Position numbers and translations under genes: made by a program. This document shows positions 37,201 to 50,263 of a DNA stretch of 64,000 bases, piece by piece. The notes below the pieces were generated by a model that saw only the letters and a program-made list of their open reading frames with translations, ran no database searches and was not told the DNA's origin. Within the stretch, counting starts at the first letter, position 1. Every line of letters starts with the position of its first letter. Source of the stretch: Montifringilla adamsi (Eukaryota; Chordata; Aves; Passeriformes; Passeridae). The stretch spans positions 15,991,264-16,055,263 of the forward strand of contig JAGGNK010000002.1 in the NCBI GenBank assembly GCA_017590115.1, read 5' to 3'.

Positions 37201-40200
37201 TCCTTCTGAGAACACCTGCCAAGAAGGAAAGTATATCTGTGTGTATTAATGGGTGGGAATTTAGCACCATTTCTACATTGGCATATGGCATTTTAGGTAA
37301 ACACTAGACAGGGAGATAGACACTTAAACATCTTGGAAGTAATGCTGTTAGGATAAAACAAACAAACAAATATATTCAAAGTAATCTTTGGCTAAAGTGA
37401 CATATAAATGACAGAGTGGAATGTCCTAAACAGCTTCCCAGGGATCTGAAAGGCAGCGTTTGACACCCAGCCACCACATGAATAAAAGATTAAATGCATT
37501 TGTACAATTGCTTGTGCAGTCAAGAAAGCAGCTTTCTTTAGGAAGAGACAAAGCACTTCCTGAGTTATTCTTGGCAATATGACCAAGTTAACTCAACCAG
37601 GTGTGGGTGTTCCTATAGCTTATCTCAACTGGCATATCCTTACATCACCTTTGCTTCCTGGAACAAATCTGTTGGAGTTGCCAACTAAATTATTTATAGC
37701 ATTCATTGTTACTGTTTATTATCTACAGAAACACATTTCAGTTCACATTTCAAATGTGAAATGCAAGGAGAAGTGATTCAGGCTCTTAAACGTGAATGAA
37801 AGGATTGTTTGGGAAGGTTCACAGATGGAATTTCTCTGCTCATGCTGAGAAGGACCACAGCAACTGAGCTTTTTCAGAGGCATCAACACCTTCCCTAATT
37901 CTGGCTGAATGCTATCTATGGCTGTCATGCAAATATTCGAATAATGTCTAAAGAAACGCAGTTTACAAACTGAAAGGAAAGAATCCAAATATATTTTTGC
38001 TTTGTGTCTTTCCCCCTGAAGCTGTGCCCTCTGTGCTGCATTTAATGAAATTTAGAGTGGACCTCCAATTCTTCCTGTGATGGCCCCAGCTCCAGCAGCA
38101 TCAGGGCATCTTTATCTCCACATGTGTCCTTTAGAGGGACATCTCAGGCTGCTCTGTCCTACAGGGCCAGCACAAGACCTCAGGTGTCAGAAAAGGTTGG
38201 TCTAGAAGGGTAGAATAAGTCCTGATAAGTCCTAAGTCCTTACCAAAATCACCACTGGTCAAACCAATGCAGCATCTGCCTCTCTCTCAAATTACCAACA
38301 CTAGGGCAAAGTTCAACAGCCCAAAGTCACTGTTTTTCTATTCATTCTTGGGAAATTACTGTCAATCTATAAATGGGAGCTGTTCAATACTTAATGCAAA
38401 CTCTCAGAATTTGAAAACACAAAACAGTTTTGCTAAAGAAAGACCAACATTTCAGAGTAAAAATTGACAATTCGGACACAAAGGGAAATGTAACCTGGCA
38501 TCCTCCTGCCCTGCAGAGCACATGGACTGATGGGCTGTGGATTGTGCTGTGGCCAGTGAAGGAAACTTCAAGCACAGGAAGATTTTCGGGGCTGCCCTTG
38601 AGAGCTGCAGAGTGAGGCTGACTCTCCACCCCAGCTGAAGTCTTTTACATCCAGTGAAGCACTTGGCTGGGAGCTGATCAAAGTGGAACATGCAAAAGGA
38701 AGTCCTTGGATTCTAGAGGACCTAATTGTGGTTGACATGTGGACTAAAGACAGTCTCTGAAAGGAAAAAAATAAGATTTAATTAGTGTAATTTATTTCAC
38801 ATTTTCATATTTCTGAGTCTTCAGCTTTCATCTTTGTAACACTCATTTTTTACAAAAAAAAAAAAAATCTTACAATGTCTAAAGATAAATTCAAGCTGCA
38901 TTTCAAACAGAATAGGCATAACTTTTTTCTCTCAAGATTTCTGGTCTTCCAAAATTTTATTCCTTGTATGCTGGATTTACAATGAAACAAAAAAAAAAAA
39001 CCACTGCATGTGTCTCTTGAGCTCCGTGAGTGTTGCTGGATGATTCAGACTCTTTCATTTCCTTCAATTTGCAATACTCCTCTTCAGAAATGCTCCTCAG
39101 CTGTGCTCCCACAGAGTGGAATCCCCAGCTGCATCCTTTCTCTTTACTTCTCCCACTCTCACTTTTAACAAATGTGATTTATGAACAAATTAATGTAAAT
39201 CCTCTGTCCCAAGCTTAAACATTATTTCAACAAAAAAGAAATAACACCTTTTGTGTTTTTTTTAAAAACAAACAAAGGAAATAAAACCTGTAACTGAAAT
39301 TCTTACCAGGGCACAAATTCAATCTGAAGGAAAAAAATATTAAAAATTGGAGCTTGGGTTCAGTCTGCACAACAAAATTGCACTAAAACCATGTCTAATT
39401 ATGGTCATTTTAACAATTGCCTTTTCAGCTGAAGTTGTGAGCCTGAGATGGAGAAGATGCCTGCATAGCAAGGTGAAAGCAAAGGCACAACTGCCAACAC
39501 AATGTGCAATCAAAATCCCCCTGCCCACAGAGCAGCCTTGCTGCACTCACAAGAGATGGCTGTCAAAAACCTACCAGGGTCATACCCATTAATCATTTTA
39601 TTTAGCTGATAAGCAGGCAGCTTGCTGACTTAATTATATGTAACAGCACCCTGAAAATTCCTGCACTTGCAGAGATGTTGACAACACCACGGATTTGTAT
39701 TTGGGCATTCTTGTTACTCAAGCGACTTCCCAGCCTAAACATTAATTACACTCCCATAATTATTGTACTGACAATTAATCTGAAATTCTGTGCTGAACAA
39801 GGAATGTTTACTTTTTTATCCAAATTGACATATTTGGTTTATTCCCTCAGTCACAGATGTACAGCCACCCCTTCATCAATCTGGACTAACTGCATTATGT
39901 TAATTAGAAAAGAAACTTTAATTTCTTTCCCCTGTGTGCCCAAAGGAATCAAGGGGACATGGTTGCTAAGACACATTCCTGTAAAAAAAATAATTTCTAC
40001 ATATTCAGATCCAGCACATGCTGATTATATACTGAAAACAAACTTCTGTTAACAGAAACCAGTGAACTAAATTTTAATGATTAAAGGTTATTGTGTAAAG
40101 CTGGAAGGACTTTAATAAGTCAGAATTTAAGTTGTGATTAAAACCAGTAGGCTTGGCCATTAAGCTTGGCAGCTGAGGCTGAAATGTGTGCTGCAGTAAA

Positions 40201-42256
40201 AGAAATTAGGGACAAATACTCAAAACTGGTTATTATTTTCCTAATTATTTTTACCACCTCCTACTATTCTTTTTAACCATTAAAAACTTATAAAATCTAC
40301 AAACCTTAATTGTTCTATTCCACTGCATATAGCACACACAAGAGACAATTTCCTTAGGTAAATATTTACTTGTTTATAAATTGCTTAAATTTTGATGAAT
40401 CTTGTATGTGTAATTCCTTTTTTAATTTGCATAGTAAACAACATATGAAACTTTCTTTAAAAAAATAGCTGTATATTGAAAACATTTCTCACAGTGCACC
40501 TCCAAAATACCCCCAGCTCCTGCAGTTACCCACCATGGTGAGCCCTGTACTGCTATGAGCTGCAGACTCAGGCAGCAATGCGAGCTTAAAAACGTCTCAT
40601 TTTCTCGTTTTTTGGTCCTCTAGCTCATCATTGTCCCCATTAAGTGTGAGCAGTGTCCATCAAGACCTGGGAAAATCCCACATAACACACATGCAGCAGC
40701 AAATGAGCAATATGAAAACACACTGTTCAAAACCGTAAGTTAGGTGTTACATTAATTACATCATGGAGAACATATGGCACTTGGAAAAAATCAAGAACCA
40801 ATGCTCTTACTCTAATAAAATCTCTTAAGTTTTATCCATTACTTCAGAATTAAAGCTTTATTAATTTAATCCTCATAAATAATTCAAATTTGACTGTCTT
40901 CACATGTCTTTATATGTAGGATTTTTGCTTTATGAAATTTGAAAGGATATGTATTTTAATGGGATATTGGTTCCTGGCTTCCTGTGGCTTTTCAGACAGG
41001 CTCAACCTAAAAGCATTCTGAATGAATTTATTTTCTGTTCCACAGGCTGAATACTAATATAATGGTTGTAACAATACTTAAGCATACAATTTCTAAATTA
41101 TTTTTTCCTTATTAATCTCTATAACTCTTTGTCCAGAAAAGTTTAGTTCAAACTCTCTCCTCATTAAAGTAAAATAATCCAGTAAAGTTTGTAACAGAAA
41201 AGTAGGATTAATGTCCAAAAATTCTACATAATTCTTGCAGTTTCCCTTCCTGGAAGACTGTGTTATGCTTTGTGTTATATCAATGTACATTATGTACATA
41301 TATAGCATTACAGTGCTATATTGGTTAAAAGGGATAACACTTCACAGTTTATGCCTTGTCAGCTTCCCACCCAGCCACGCAAGAGCCAATTGTACATTTC
41401 CCTGTCATTTCAATGTGCTGCTGTTCAGAGCCACTCTGGCTCCAAGCAGCAAACATCAATCACATCCTTTTGTTATTCACTCCTACCTGTGCATCACCCC
41501 AAAACCTCCAGAGCTCCTCCCAGAATCAGAAGGAATGCAAGCAGAAAAGACGCTCCCTAGGAAAGGTTAAAATGAGGGATGCTGTTACATCTTCAGTGGT
41601 GCTTTTCCCTAGATTGAAACTTCAGATAGAGGAATTGTATTAACATAGAAGTTTTGAGCCGGAGAAAAACCTCTGAATTGCAGTGTGGCATCACAGCACA
41701 GGTACTGCAGAGTGGCCACTCCTGTGTGAACAACAGTTGGCTTCTTGTATCAGCAAACTTCATAAATGTGTAAAGGAATAAAATCTACACATTTATGTAT
41801 CTATACAAAGTTATTTCTTTAGCTATTTTGGATATATTTGTAAATTTATATATTCATGAAAACAAAGGTCATAACTGTGAAACTAGTCAAAATGGATTTG
41901 ACACAAGAATGCCGAACTGTGTTCAATAATGAAATTCCGAGATAACCCGGACTTTATTAATTACTTTATTAGTGGAAGCAAGACATGGCAAAATAAATAA
42001 CTTTTTCTAAACTTTTTCTCAGTGAGATGAAGGCTGCTGAGGTAAACGAGCACAGCAGCAGGCCCACTGCTGCTGGCAAACCTCGGGGGGTGTTGGTGGT
42101 GACACAGATGACACTGACAGGCTGACACTGTAAATTAATGTACAATTAAAGGATTTCTGATACCCTGATCATCAAGCCAGACTGTCTGCAACGAGCTATT
42201 TGTGCTGAAGATGCAGAGAGACACACATGTACAGACACATTTAACATCTCTTTTTG
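34277..42256. other. long AT-rich non-coding stretch
   Basis: Unique sequence with A/T runs (for example 36370-36382, 38857-38869) and a perfect palindrome at 35597-35618. A 23-nt minus-strand segment at 34862-34884 is splice-flanked and open but too weak to call. Open frames at 34898-35215 and 41235-41643 sit in locally GC-richer DNA in several overlapping frames. Confidence 0.4.
35597..35618. repeat. perfect 22-bp palindrome
   Basis: AATAAAGTAAA followed directly by TTTACTTTATT, with no spacer. It could form a cruciform or bind a dimeric factor; nothing else points to a function. Confidence 0.9.
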
Positions 42257-42898
42257 TGACAGGGACAGTGGGGTGGAGCCATTGGTGTCAGTGATGGGGA
42301 CAGTGGGATGGAGCCAGTGGTGTCAGTGATGGGGACAGACAGTGGGGTGGAGCCACTGGTGTCAGTGATGGGGACAGTGGGACGGAGCCAGTGGTGTCAG
42401 GGACAGGGACAGTGGGATGGAGCCATTGGTGTCACTGATGGGGACAGTGGGGTGGAGCCACTGGTGACAGGGACAGTGGGGTGGAGCCACTAGTGACAGG
42501 GACAATGGGATGGAGCCAGTGGTGTCAGGGACAGGGACAGTGGGGTGGAGCCACTGGTGTCAGTGATGGGGACAGGGGGACGGAGCCAGTGGTGTCAGGG
42601 ACAGGGACAGTGGGATGGAGCCATTGGTGTCACTGATGGGGACAGTGGGGTGGAGCCAGTGGTGACAGGGACAATGGGATGGAGCCAATGGCGTCAGGGA
42701 CAGGGGGATGACAGGGACAGTGGGATCGATTGGTGACATGGACAGGGACAGTGGGGTGGAGCCAGTGGTGACAGGGACAATGGGATGGAGCCAGTGGTGT
42801 CAGGGACAGGGGGATGACAGGGACAGTGGGATCGATTGATGACATGGACAGGGACAGTGGGGTGGAGCCATTGGTGACAGGGACAGTGGGGTGGAGCC
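42257..42898. repeat. G-rich minisatellite, ~35-bp basic unit
   Basis: About 640 bp of GGGACAGTGGGRTGGAGCCA followed by YTGGTGTCAGTGATG or a variant tail. The first units repeat at 35 bp. Others are shortened (GGTGACAGGGACA...) or carry an extra GTCAGGGACAGG, so the period varies. The plus strand has many GGG/GGGG runs. Translations in all frames are repetitive. It ends directly against a CR1 fragment. Confidence 0.95.
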
Positions 42899-42934
42899 CT
42901 CAGCAGCAGCCCCAGGCTGGGTGGGATGGGAAGG

Positions 42935-43180
42935 GATGGATCCCAAGGGACCTGGACAGGCTGCAGAGGTGGGACTGGGCAAACCTGGTGGAGCTGAGAA
43001 GGCCAAGCTCAGGGTGCTGGCTGCCCAGAGCAGCTGTGGCTGCCCCATCCCTGGTGTCCAAGGCCAGGCTGGACAGGGCTTGGAGCAGCCTGGGACAGTG
43101 GAAGTTGTCCCTGCCCATGGCAGGGGTGGCACTGGATGATCTTTCAGGTCCCTTCAGCCCAAAGCATTCTGTGGCTCTGC
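42935..43180 (+). mobile_element. CR1 LINE fragment with internal deletion, plus strand
   Basis: The left part (AAGGGACCTGGACAGGCTGC, GAGAAGGCCAAGCTCAGGGT) matches the CR1 ORF2 C-terminal region. It jumps at about 43018 to the 3'UTR block (CTGCCCAGAGCAGCTGTGGC, GGCTTGGAGCAGCCTGGGAC, CAGTGGAAGTTGTCCCTGCC, CAGGTCCCTTCAGCCC and ATTCTGTGGCTCTG). Several hundred bases present in a full CR1 between these points are missing. Confidence 0.85.
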
Positions 43181-46100
43181 TTTGCCTCGCTGAAGGCAGG
43201 GGCTGGCTGATCAAACAGAGCTATCCAAAAGCCATCAACACAACTGCCAGCCCCACTTCCTATTTGATTGTGTGGGCCATTTGCTTTTATAGCTATTTTT
43301 TTTATGGCTATTTGCTGTTTTATTCCACTGAAGTACAGCCACTCCATACGAAAAACTGAAGCTGTGGCTGCTTTGAAAATTGTCTGCAAATATGAGCAAA
43401 CATTGTTTTCTTCCTTCCTAAAACTGTGTTTTATAGTTTAGAAACTATGGCTGACAAACAGATAAATGGAACCAAAAGACAGAAGGAAATTTCCTGATTT
43501 GAAAGGCATAACTGTAACTTTTCTTGAAAAAAAATAAAATGTGTTTCCTGGAGCTTGATGAAAAACCATCAAATTCACATCTTTTTGTAGACACAAACAC
43601 TGAATTAATTGCTCTGAAAACACAGTTTAATCAGTGGTTTTTAACCATCTTTCTGTATGCTAACTAGGAATACATTCTTTAGTGGTTATAAAACAGCTCA
43701 CTTCAGGCTTGAAATCTTGATTTCAAGTGCAAAATCTGTTAGTGCCATTTTTTGGGAACAAACTATATTTGATTTTTAATTATTTTCTCTTCTATTTCTT
43801 ATACCCCAATTTACCAGAACTTTGATGTCACCTGCACAGAAGTACCTTTACATTTGCAGCAAATCAGAGATGCTGATAGAAGACATTCATGAAACAGCCA
43901 CAGGTTTGGACCTCTACAACAGGCAGAGGTTAAAGGGGAGATCCACATGCCCAAGGCTGGAGTGTTCAGCTCTCTTTCACTAGGGATGAGAAAATAGAAA
44001 TTTATTTATAAGTAAATTGTCAAAACAAAGCACTTAATACGTTGGCTTACACTGCAAGTCACTGATGCCCTTGGGCTAGCAGAATTTATAAGAACTCTAT
44101 TGATTTCCTTCCCTCTCCTGACTCAATGCATATTTTATATAGATTATTTTTGGCTGCTTAGGCTTTTTTTTTTTTCCGAGTTGTTCATTTTGCAGGATAA
44201 ATAGTGACGAGAACGTTGCCTTCTGCATATGAAAATACATGGCTTCAGTGCTCTGAATTTCTGAGTTAATTAACAGCCAGTAGATCTGTGGAAATTGAAA
44301 TGAGTCTCGTGATGACAACTCCATGGGAAGCAGGAAGATCCAGGGCTGGGTCAAGAACCTGACCTAGACTCAGTGGAAGCCTTTAACTGACACGGAGGTG
44401 ACAATGCTGAGGTCCAGAGATAATAAAATACAGAGGGAGATAATGTGGAAAAACAAAATAAAAGTGTTTCTGTAAGTATTTAAAAGCTCACAGATCATAG
44501 ATTTAAGTGGCAAAAGCAACACCAGATAAACAAATTCCATTAACTGTGGCTGAATGAATGTAAAATGACTGTTTTAATAAAAAACTTCAAGAGGTTGAGC
44601 TTCCAAAAGACCATCCAAAGCTTTCTCTAAGGCCACTTGCTTTTAAGCAGTGCTGCATTTTTAGGAGCTTAAACTCCTTTACTACTTTAGACTGATGACA
44701 ATTTTAAACAAATGAACCACAACCTTTTTAGAACAGAAGAAGAAACTTTCAGCTCTTTGTGGCTGTTGGGAAACCAACACAAAAATTCCACGGGAGAAAA
44801 CTGACTCTGAATACAGAAGTGAACTTGTAACAGAAGAAATCTGGTTCAAATTTTTTAAAGAATAGCATGAATAAAAAGGTTTTTTTCTTACAAGGAAGCT
44901 AGGCAATGAGCAGCAGACTAGGAAATACATCTAGTTTTCTAAGTGACAATTAATTAACTTTAAATACAAAGAAAAAAACCCTAAAAAAATTCAACTTCTC
45001 CAATGTCAAGTATTTATTTATTCAATATTAATTTACAGTAGTTTCTTATCTTTAATGTCTGAGCTTTAATCTGCCTCCCTATTGCATTTTTCTGCCATGT
45101 TGCAAAATGCAGTGTTTCTAAAGTACATTAAATTATGAAAGTTTCCTTCAGAACAGTTTGAATGGGTTTTAAATAGACTCTTGTCTGTATACAAACAATC
45201 ATTGCAGAGATCTAGTTAAGATGAGAGAATTTTAAGAGACTTACACATAAAAAAACCATGAAAACTTCTTCCATTCAAAAACAAGTTTATCTGGAAAGGA
45301 AATAGAATTCTTATTTATTTGATTTATCTAGGTAAGCCTAGCAGATATGAATAGCATTCAAGAAAGTCAGGAAAGTTTTAAAATTAAGGCAGACATGTTT
45401 TTGAAGAAAGTTGCTTTACACATAGCCAGGGAGATAAAAGTTACAAAATTTTTTTGACCAAATGAAAAATCTAAGACAATTAATTTTTTAAAATATACAA
45501 TCAGATTTGAAGAAGTTACCTGCAGTGATTCTATGATTGGGAAAAAAATAGATTTCTTTTTTTGACTACTATTATATTTATGATGTATTAACTTTTATTA
45601 TTACCTGCAGCTCTCTCTCAGTGTGTGATATATATTTCCCATTGAAATGAGTGTTTCCAAACACATTGGCAAGCCAGGTTAAAATGTATCTATATTTTTT
45701 CTTCAGAATTTTATATTCCATTCTTCTTTAAGTTTGAAACTATCTATTTGAAACTATCTACTCACTCTCCAAGTGAGACAAGGCAAAGTACTGTTTTTAA
45801 CACATAATACACATTGCTGAAGGAAATCTGAACAGAGTGGAAGACACTGATTTAATTACCTGTTCTTTGACTGAGAGATAAAATAATGTGCAGAGAAGTT
45901 AAACTGCTCCTTTTTCTCCTGTAGAAAAACTTATCATTAATGCCTTTGGGTATTTTTTTTTCCCTGTGAGTTTGCTTTCTAAGGGGTTACATCTCCTTCC
46001 TTTTGTTAATATACTGACTTTAGGTAGATTATTGATAATCTCAGTGCATTCTTTTATTTCAGTTAGAAAGCATGGGAAGTCTAAGATAATTATTTCACTT

Positions 46101-49100
46101 CTTTCCTGCCTCCTGGCTGTGTTTAATTGGACTTTTAATTTTATCTCTGTGAGCAGAACCATGACGGTGGAGCCGATCTTGTGCAATGACTTATCTCTCA
46201 TGGCCACAAACCCAGCACTGGAGAAGGCAAGGAACTTCATGTAATAACTTTTCCTTTCAGACTGAGAGGGGCTTTTTAATTAAATTTTCATGGGAGCAAA
46301 GAGCTCCTCTCTTATCAAGGGCAGGAAACAGAACTGAGACTCTCCCATCTGAACAGAGATCTGTGCTGCTTTGAACATGAAACACATCCCCTCCTCTCAT
46401 CTGCATCTCCTGGTGCTTGCTAGCAGCCCAAACACCCTTCATTAGCTCCTTTTCCCTTCGTTTCCACCTTCCAAACAGATTTGGGTGGGATTTTGGTGCC
46501 AATCCCAGCCATAAGTGGGAGAGTCAGACACAGATGAACTGGGGGGAATCCCTAAACCTGTGTGCCCTCTTCTGAGGAGCCCTGTAGTAACACAGTGGCA
46601 ATCATCCCTACTTTAAATTGCTTCCTTCCACTCATGTTCTCACTTAACAAATTAACCACAATGGCTTTAATAATCCTCCCAAAGTTTCGATGCACTCTCC
46701 TCTTTCCAAACAGCTTATGAGGCTCATTCCTTGTTTTTTAGAGCCTTTTCTATAGAAATAAAGGATACTTGATGGACCTTTCTTTAAAAAAAATAATAAA
46801 AATTAGCCTCAATTTCACTTCATATTTATGGATAGTCAAAGACATTTTTAGCTACTTCCATGCATGTACTGTAGTGCATAAATTCAAATTAAATCTTTCC
46901 TGTAAAGCCACTTTAATCTTCATTCTCACCAGTGGGCGTCAAAAGGCTGTGTCAAAATTTGTTAGATGCCCTCTTAGAAAAAAACAGCCAGCTCATAAAT
47001 CCTAAACACAAGCCAGAATTGTAGCACTGTTTATTAAATAAAGGAAAATTGATGGCAAATGGGATGGAAAATTATCACACTGTATTACTGAAATTCTGCT
47101 AAGTTTTAATATTCAGCTATAATATTTTAAGCTCAGTGCTGTCTGTTGTTGGATAATGAGTAATGAGTTTCTTTTAGATATTTCTGAAAGTTGTCTCAGA
47201 CTGACCTGGAGAGGATTTTCATTGTTTTAGCTGTAGCATGTCCCATATTTTTCTTCCCTCTGCTCTGGAGAAAGCATCCAGCCATGACCTGTCAGCACAG
47301 CCACAGGCTGGTTACAAATTGCAACTGGCAGAATTAAAGTAAAATGAAACATAAATTCTACTTAAAGGAAGGCCTACAATGATTTTTTTTTTCCTTCCTC
47401 TTATTTAACCTTCTAATTTTCATAGGAACATCAGAACATTCCAGACTGTGTTCCACTGTTATTGAGTAAATAGCTTTGTGCTCAGTCCTGAAAAGGAAGC
47501 AGAGAATAAAGGAATAATTTTCCCAAGGCAATCATTTTCATTGTTTTCCTTCTCTGTGAGGCATCCAGAGCTCACCACCAGTGCAGGATGTGTCCCTGAT
47601 AAATCCTGCACTGCACTCTGTGGAGTCATTACGAATTAATGGCAAATCAGTGATCTTTGAATTCCCTGATTCTTCTGTTCTGAGAAGCACACGGATTTAT
47701 TTATTTGCATTCCCAGTAATCTGATGAGATATAAAAAGTGCAGATGTCAAAAGCACATGGTTCTGAACTGGGCTTACATGTCTTAGATTTAGATAAGCCC
47801 ATGGAAGCACGGCACACTATTCCTCATATTTTTATGCAAATACATTTTATTTAGAGATTTAAAGCCATTTCAACTTGGTTTAATATGATTATTTCAAACT
47901 TTACTTCTGAAGTATTTTATTGAGCCTGGCCTTTCATATTTTTTCCAGACAACTCCTTTTCTGATCTGCTGCACATCTATACCCCAGTCTGTAAATTAAG
48001 CAGACACCATGATAAAAATTTCCTATTTCTTAGTATTCATGTTCAGATTTTATTCAATTTATTTTAACTCAATTTCACACCTCTGTCAAATCTGTTCTAG
48101 TTAGTGACTTCTCTGCCTCATTTCTTTTGTCTTTCATAAAAGAAATTTTGCTACTACCTGGGGAAGAAGAAGTTTCCCAAAGTTCCTCTCCAAGTCCAAG
48201 TTCTGCTCCTTTGCCATCTGGATTCTGCTGCAACATTGTACTTGTATTTTTATTTTTTTTTAATACACCTCAAAAGAAAGGAGAGCAGAAATCTCATTGT
48301 GACCATGTGTCACAAAGTTTAGGCCAAGGCTGTCATACCTTGGACAAGTCCTTCTCACATAATTTTTTTAGAAGATGTAAACACACTACAGTACTTCATT
48401 GGCTATAGAACCTATAAAAAAGACCAATTTCAGGTGTGAATAGAAATCCTGTTTTTCTACCTAAAGGTGAATTTTACATCACAGATTCTCTCTGGCTTCC
48501 TAGGCTTGATGACAGAGAGATTTGCATAAATATATTTACATGTAGCATTGGGAGTTGCCAAAAGCTTGAAGTAAAACACACTCAGACTCAGAAATTGTTA
48601 TTTTATGCAATTATATGGCACCTTCAAAGTTTGGGTTTACATTCACATCTATCTATGCATAACTACTGGAAAGCAAAATATAAATTAAAATATGTGGATA
48701 AATAATCCCCACAGACTCTACATGTCATCACTTCCTATGCAGGGAATAGAAAGTAATAAATATTAACTTTCATGAGAAAGCCTGAGTTTTGAAAATCATT
48801 TAATCCCATCATGAAGTTTAAGGATAGAAGAGAAAAATGTGCCAATAAATTACTTACCTGAGAAGAAATTTGCAAGTATTTCCAAAACTACATGAAGAGA
48901 ATAAAAGCATTGACAGAAAAAGCCTATTTTGCTGATGAATTTTGAAAGGCTGGTGTGGTTCATAACCTGTGATGGGGGTACCTTCAAACACACTTCACAA
49001 ATTGCAATGCCAGCCAGGAAATGTCAGTGTTAATTGCAGATTATTTGAAGGGTCAATCATATAATTATATAGTTTAAAAAAATAATTACCTTTACACATT

Positions 49101-49749
49101 GATGATTTTGTCGTTGTTGGAATTACCAAGGCTTCCAGCTAAGGAATCATTTTGGTAGAACCTACAGGAACCTACTGAACTGCAGAAAGAGTCCAATCAA
49201 CTTAGTAAGAGTTTATTTCCTTATTAAGATTTTCGTTTTGGAGAGACTAGAAGAGGGGACACACTTCAAAATTGCTTTCTTCCTTGTTTTCTGCCTTGAG
49301 AAGCAAATTGGGAAGGAAAAAAAAATGCAAATGAAAACAAAGAGCAAAGAATAAAATCCAAACCACCAGAACATTAAGACTTAGACTTACATAGAATCCT
49401 CCCCCAAATAGCTTTTTTTATGAATAACTAAAATGCCAGCCTGGAAATGGACACACAGAGAAGTTGGGAATCATTATTCTCCGTACTAGTCAAGATCAGA
49501 ACAGGGATTGAAAGTGAACAGTTCCATTTACCTTCATTATCATTCTTAAATCATGAGACCGTATGCAATACAGCTCTGCATAAAAAAGATTCATTGGGGG
49601 GAGAAGCAAATAGATTTTAAGATTGAAAAGAATTGAGGTAATGTTCATTGCCACCAAAAGTTCTACTGGAAGCACAGTCAAATCCACGAGTGTTGAGCTG
49701 GATGCCATCCATCTTCCTCTCTCTGGTTCTCCCCCTCCAATAATGAAGG
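43181..49749. other. AT-rich non-coding stretch
   Basis: No repeat family recognised. It contains one minus-strand micro-exon candidate (48858-48887) and one plus-strand open segment behind an acceptor (45332-45457, rejected). The rest is unique sequence. Confidence 0.4.
48858..48887 (-). CDS. candidate micro-exon, minus strand (30 nt)
   Basis: Both splice sites are strong: acceptor TTTTATTCTCTTCATGTAG and donor CTCAG|GTAAGTAA. All three frames are open because it is so short. In phase 0 it reads FWKYLQISSQ and would keep the phase needed by the exon at 34106. The case rests on the splice sites only. Confidence 0.25.
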
Positions 49750-49793
49750 GAAAATAAATAAATAAATAAATAAATGAAATAAATAAATGAATC
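49750..49793. repeat. (AAAT)n microsatellite
   Basis: Imperfect AAAT array with two G interruptions. Confidence 0.95.
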
Positions 49794-50059
49794 AAACCTC
49801 CAGCCCCTCAGTAAACGTTAGGAAAGAACAAAGAAAAAAAGACATGCTGTTCTGTATCTCAACTCATTAGCAGCCAATGAAGCAGAGAATAACAGCAGTC
49901 CAGAAGGAAATAGTGGATGATGCAGCTGAGAAAGGGCAGCAAATGAAGACAGATAATGGGTGTAATGAGCCAGCAGGGGAATTTTCAGGTTGTACCTTCA
50001 AATTCACACTTGGCTCCAGATGTTTCTTCCCATTTTCTCATCTAATGAAAGACATGGAG

Positions 50060-50088
50060 TTTTTTGTTTGTTTGTTTGTTTGTTTTTT
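50060..50088. repeat. (GTTT)n simple repeat
   Basis: Five GTTT units flanked by T runs. Confidence 0.95.
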
Positions 50089-50208
50089 AACACTTGTTTT
50101 CTCATTCTTATTTGGAAGAGACAACACCCTGGAATATCTCTACAACTACGCTTGACATAATAAATCTTTACAATTATTCAACAATGAATTAAGATCTCTG
50201 GCACTTAC

Positions 50209-50263
50209 AGTAATATTTCCTTCAGAGGATGAACAAACGGATTGACCTTCTCTTCTATGGAAG
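50209..50263 (-). CDS. candidate exon, minus strand (55 nt)
   Basis: The acceptor has a long pyrimidine tract (CTCCTTGCACATGCTTCCTATAAG) and the donor is TTACT|GTAAGTGC. Two frames are open: one reads SIEEKVNPFVHPLKEIL with two bases left over at each end, the other FHRREGQSVCSSSEGNIT. Without a neighbour fixing the phase I cannot choose between them. Confidence 0.25.

Noticed and set aside
42814..43359. 181-codon plus-strand open frame
   Set aside because: It crosses minisatellite and CR1 sequence, which are GC-rich and stop-poor; there is no coding signature.
45332..45457. 42-codon plus-strand frame directly after a good acceptor
   Set aside because: It ends in a stop with no consensus donor before it and no AATAAA soon after, so neither an internal nor a terminal exon is supported.
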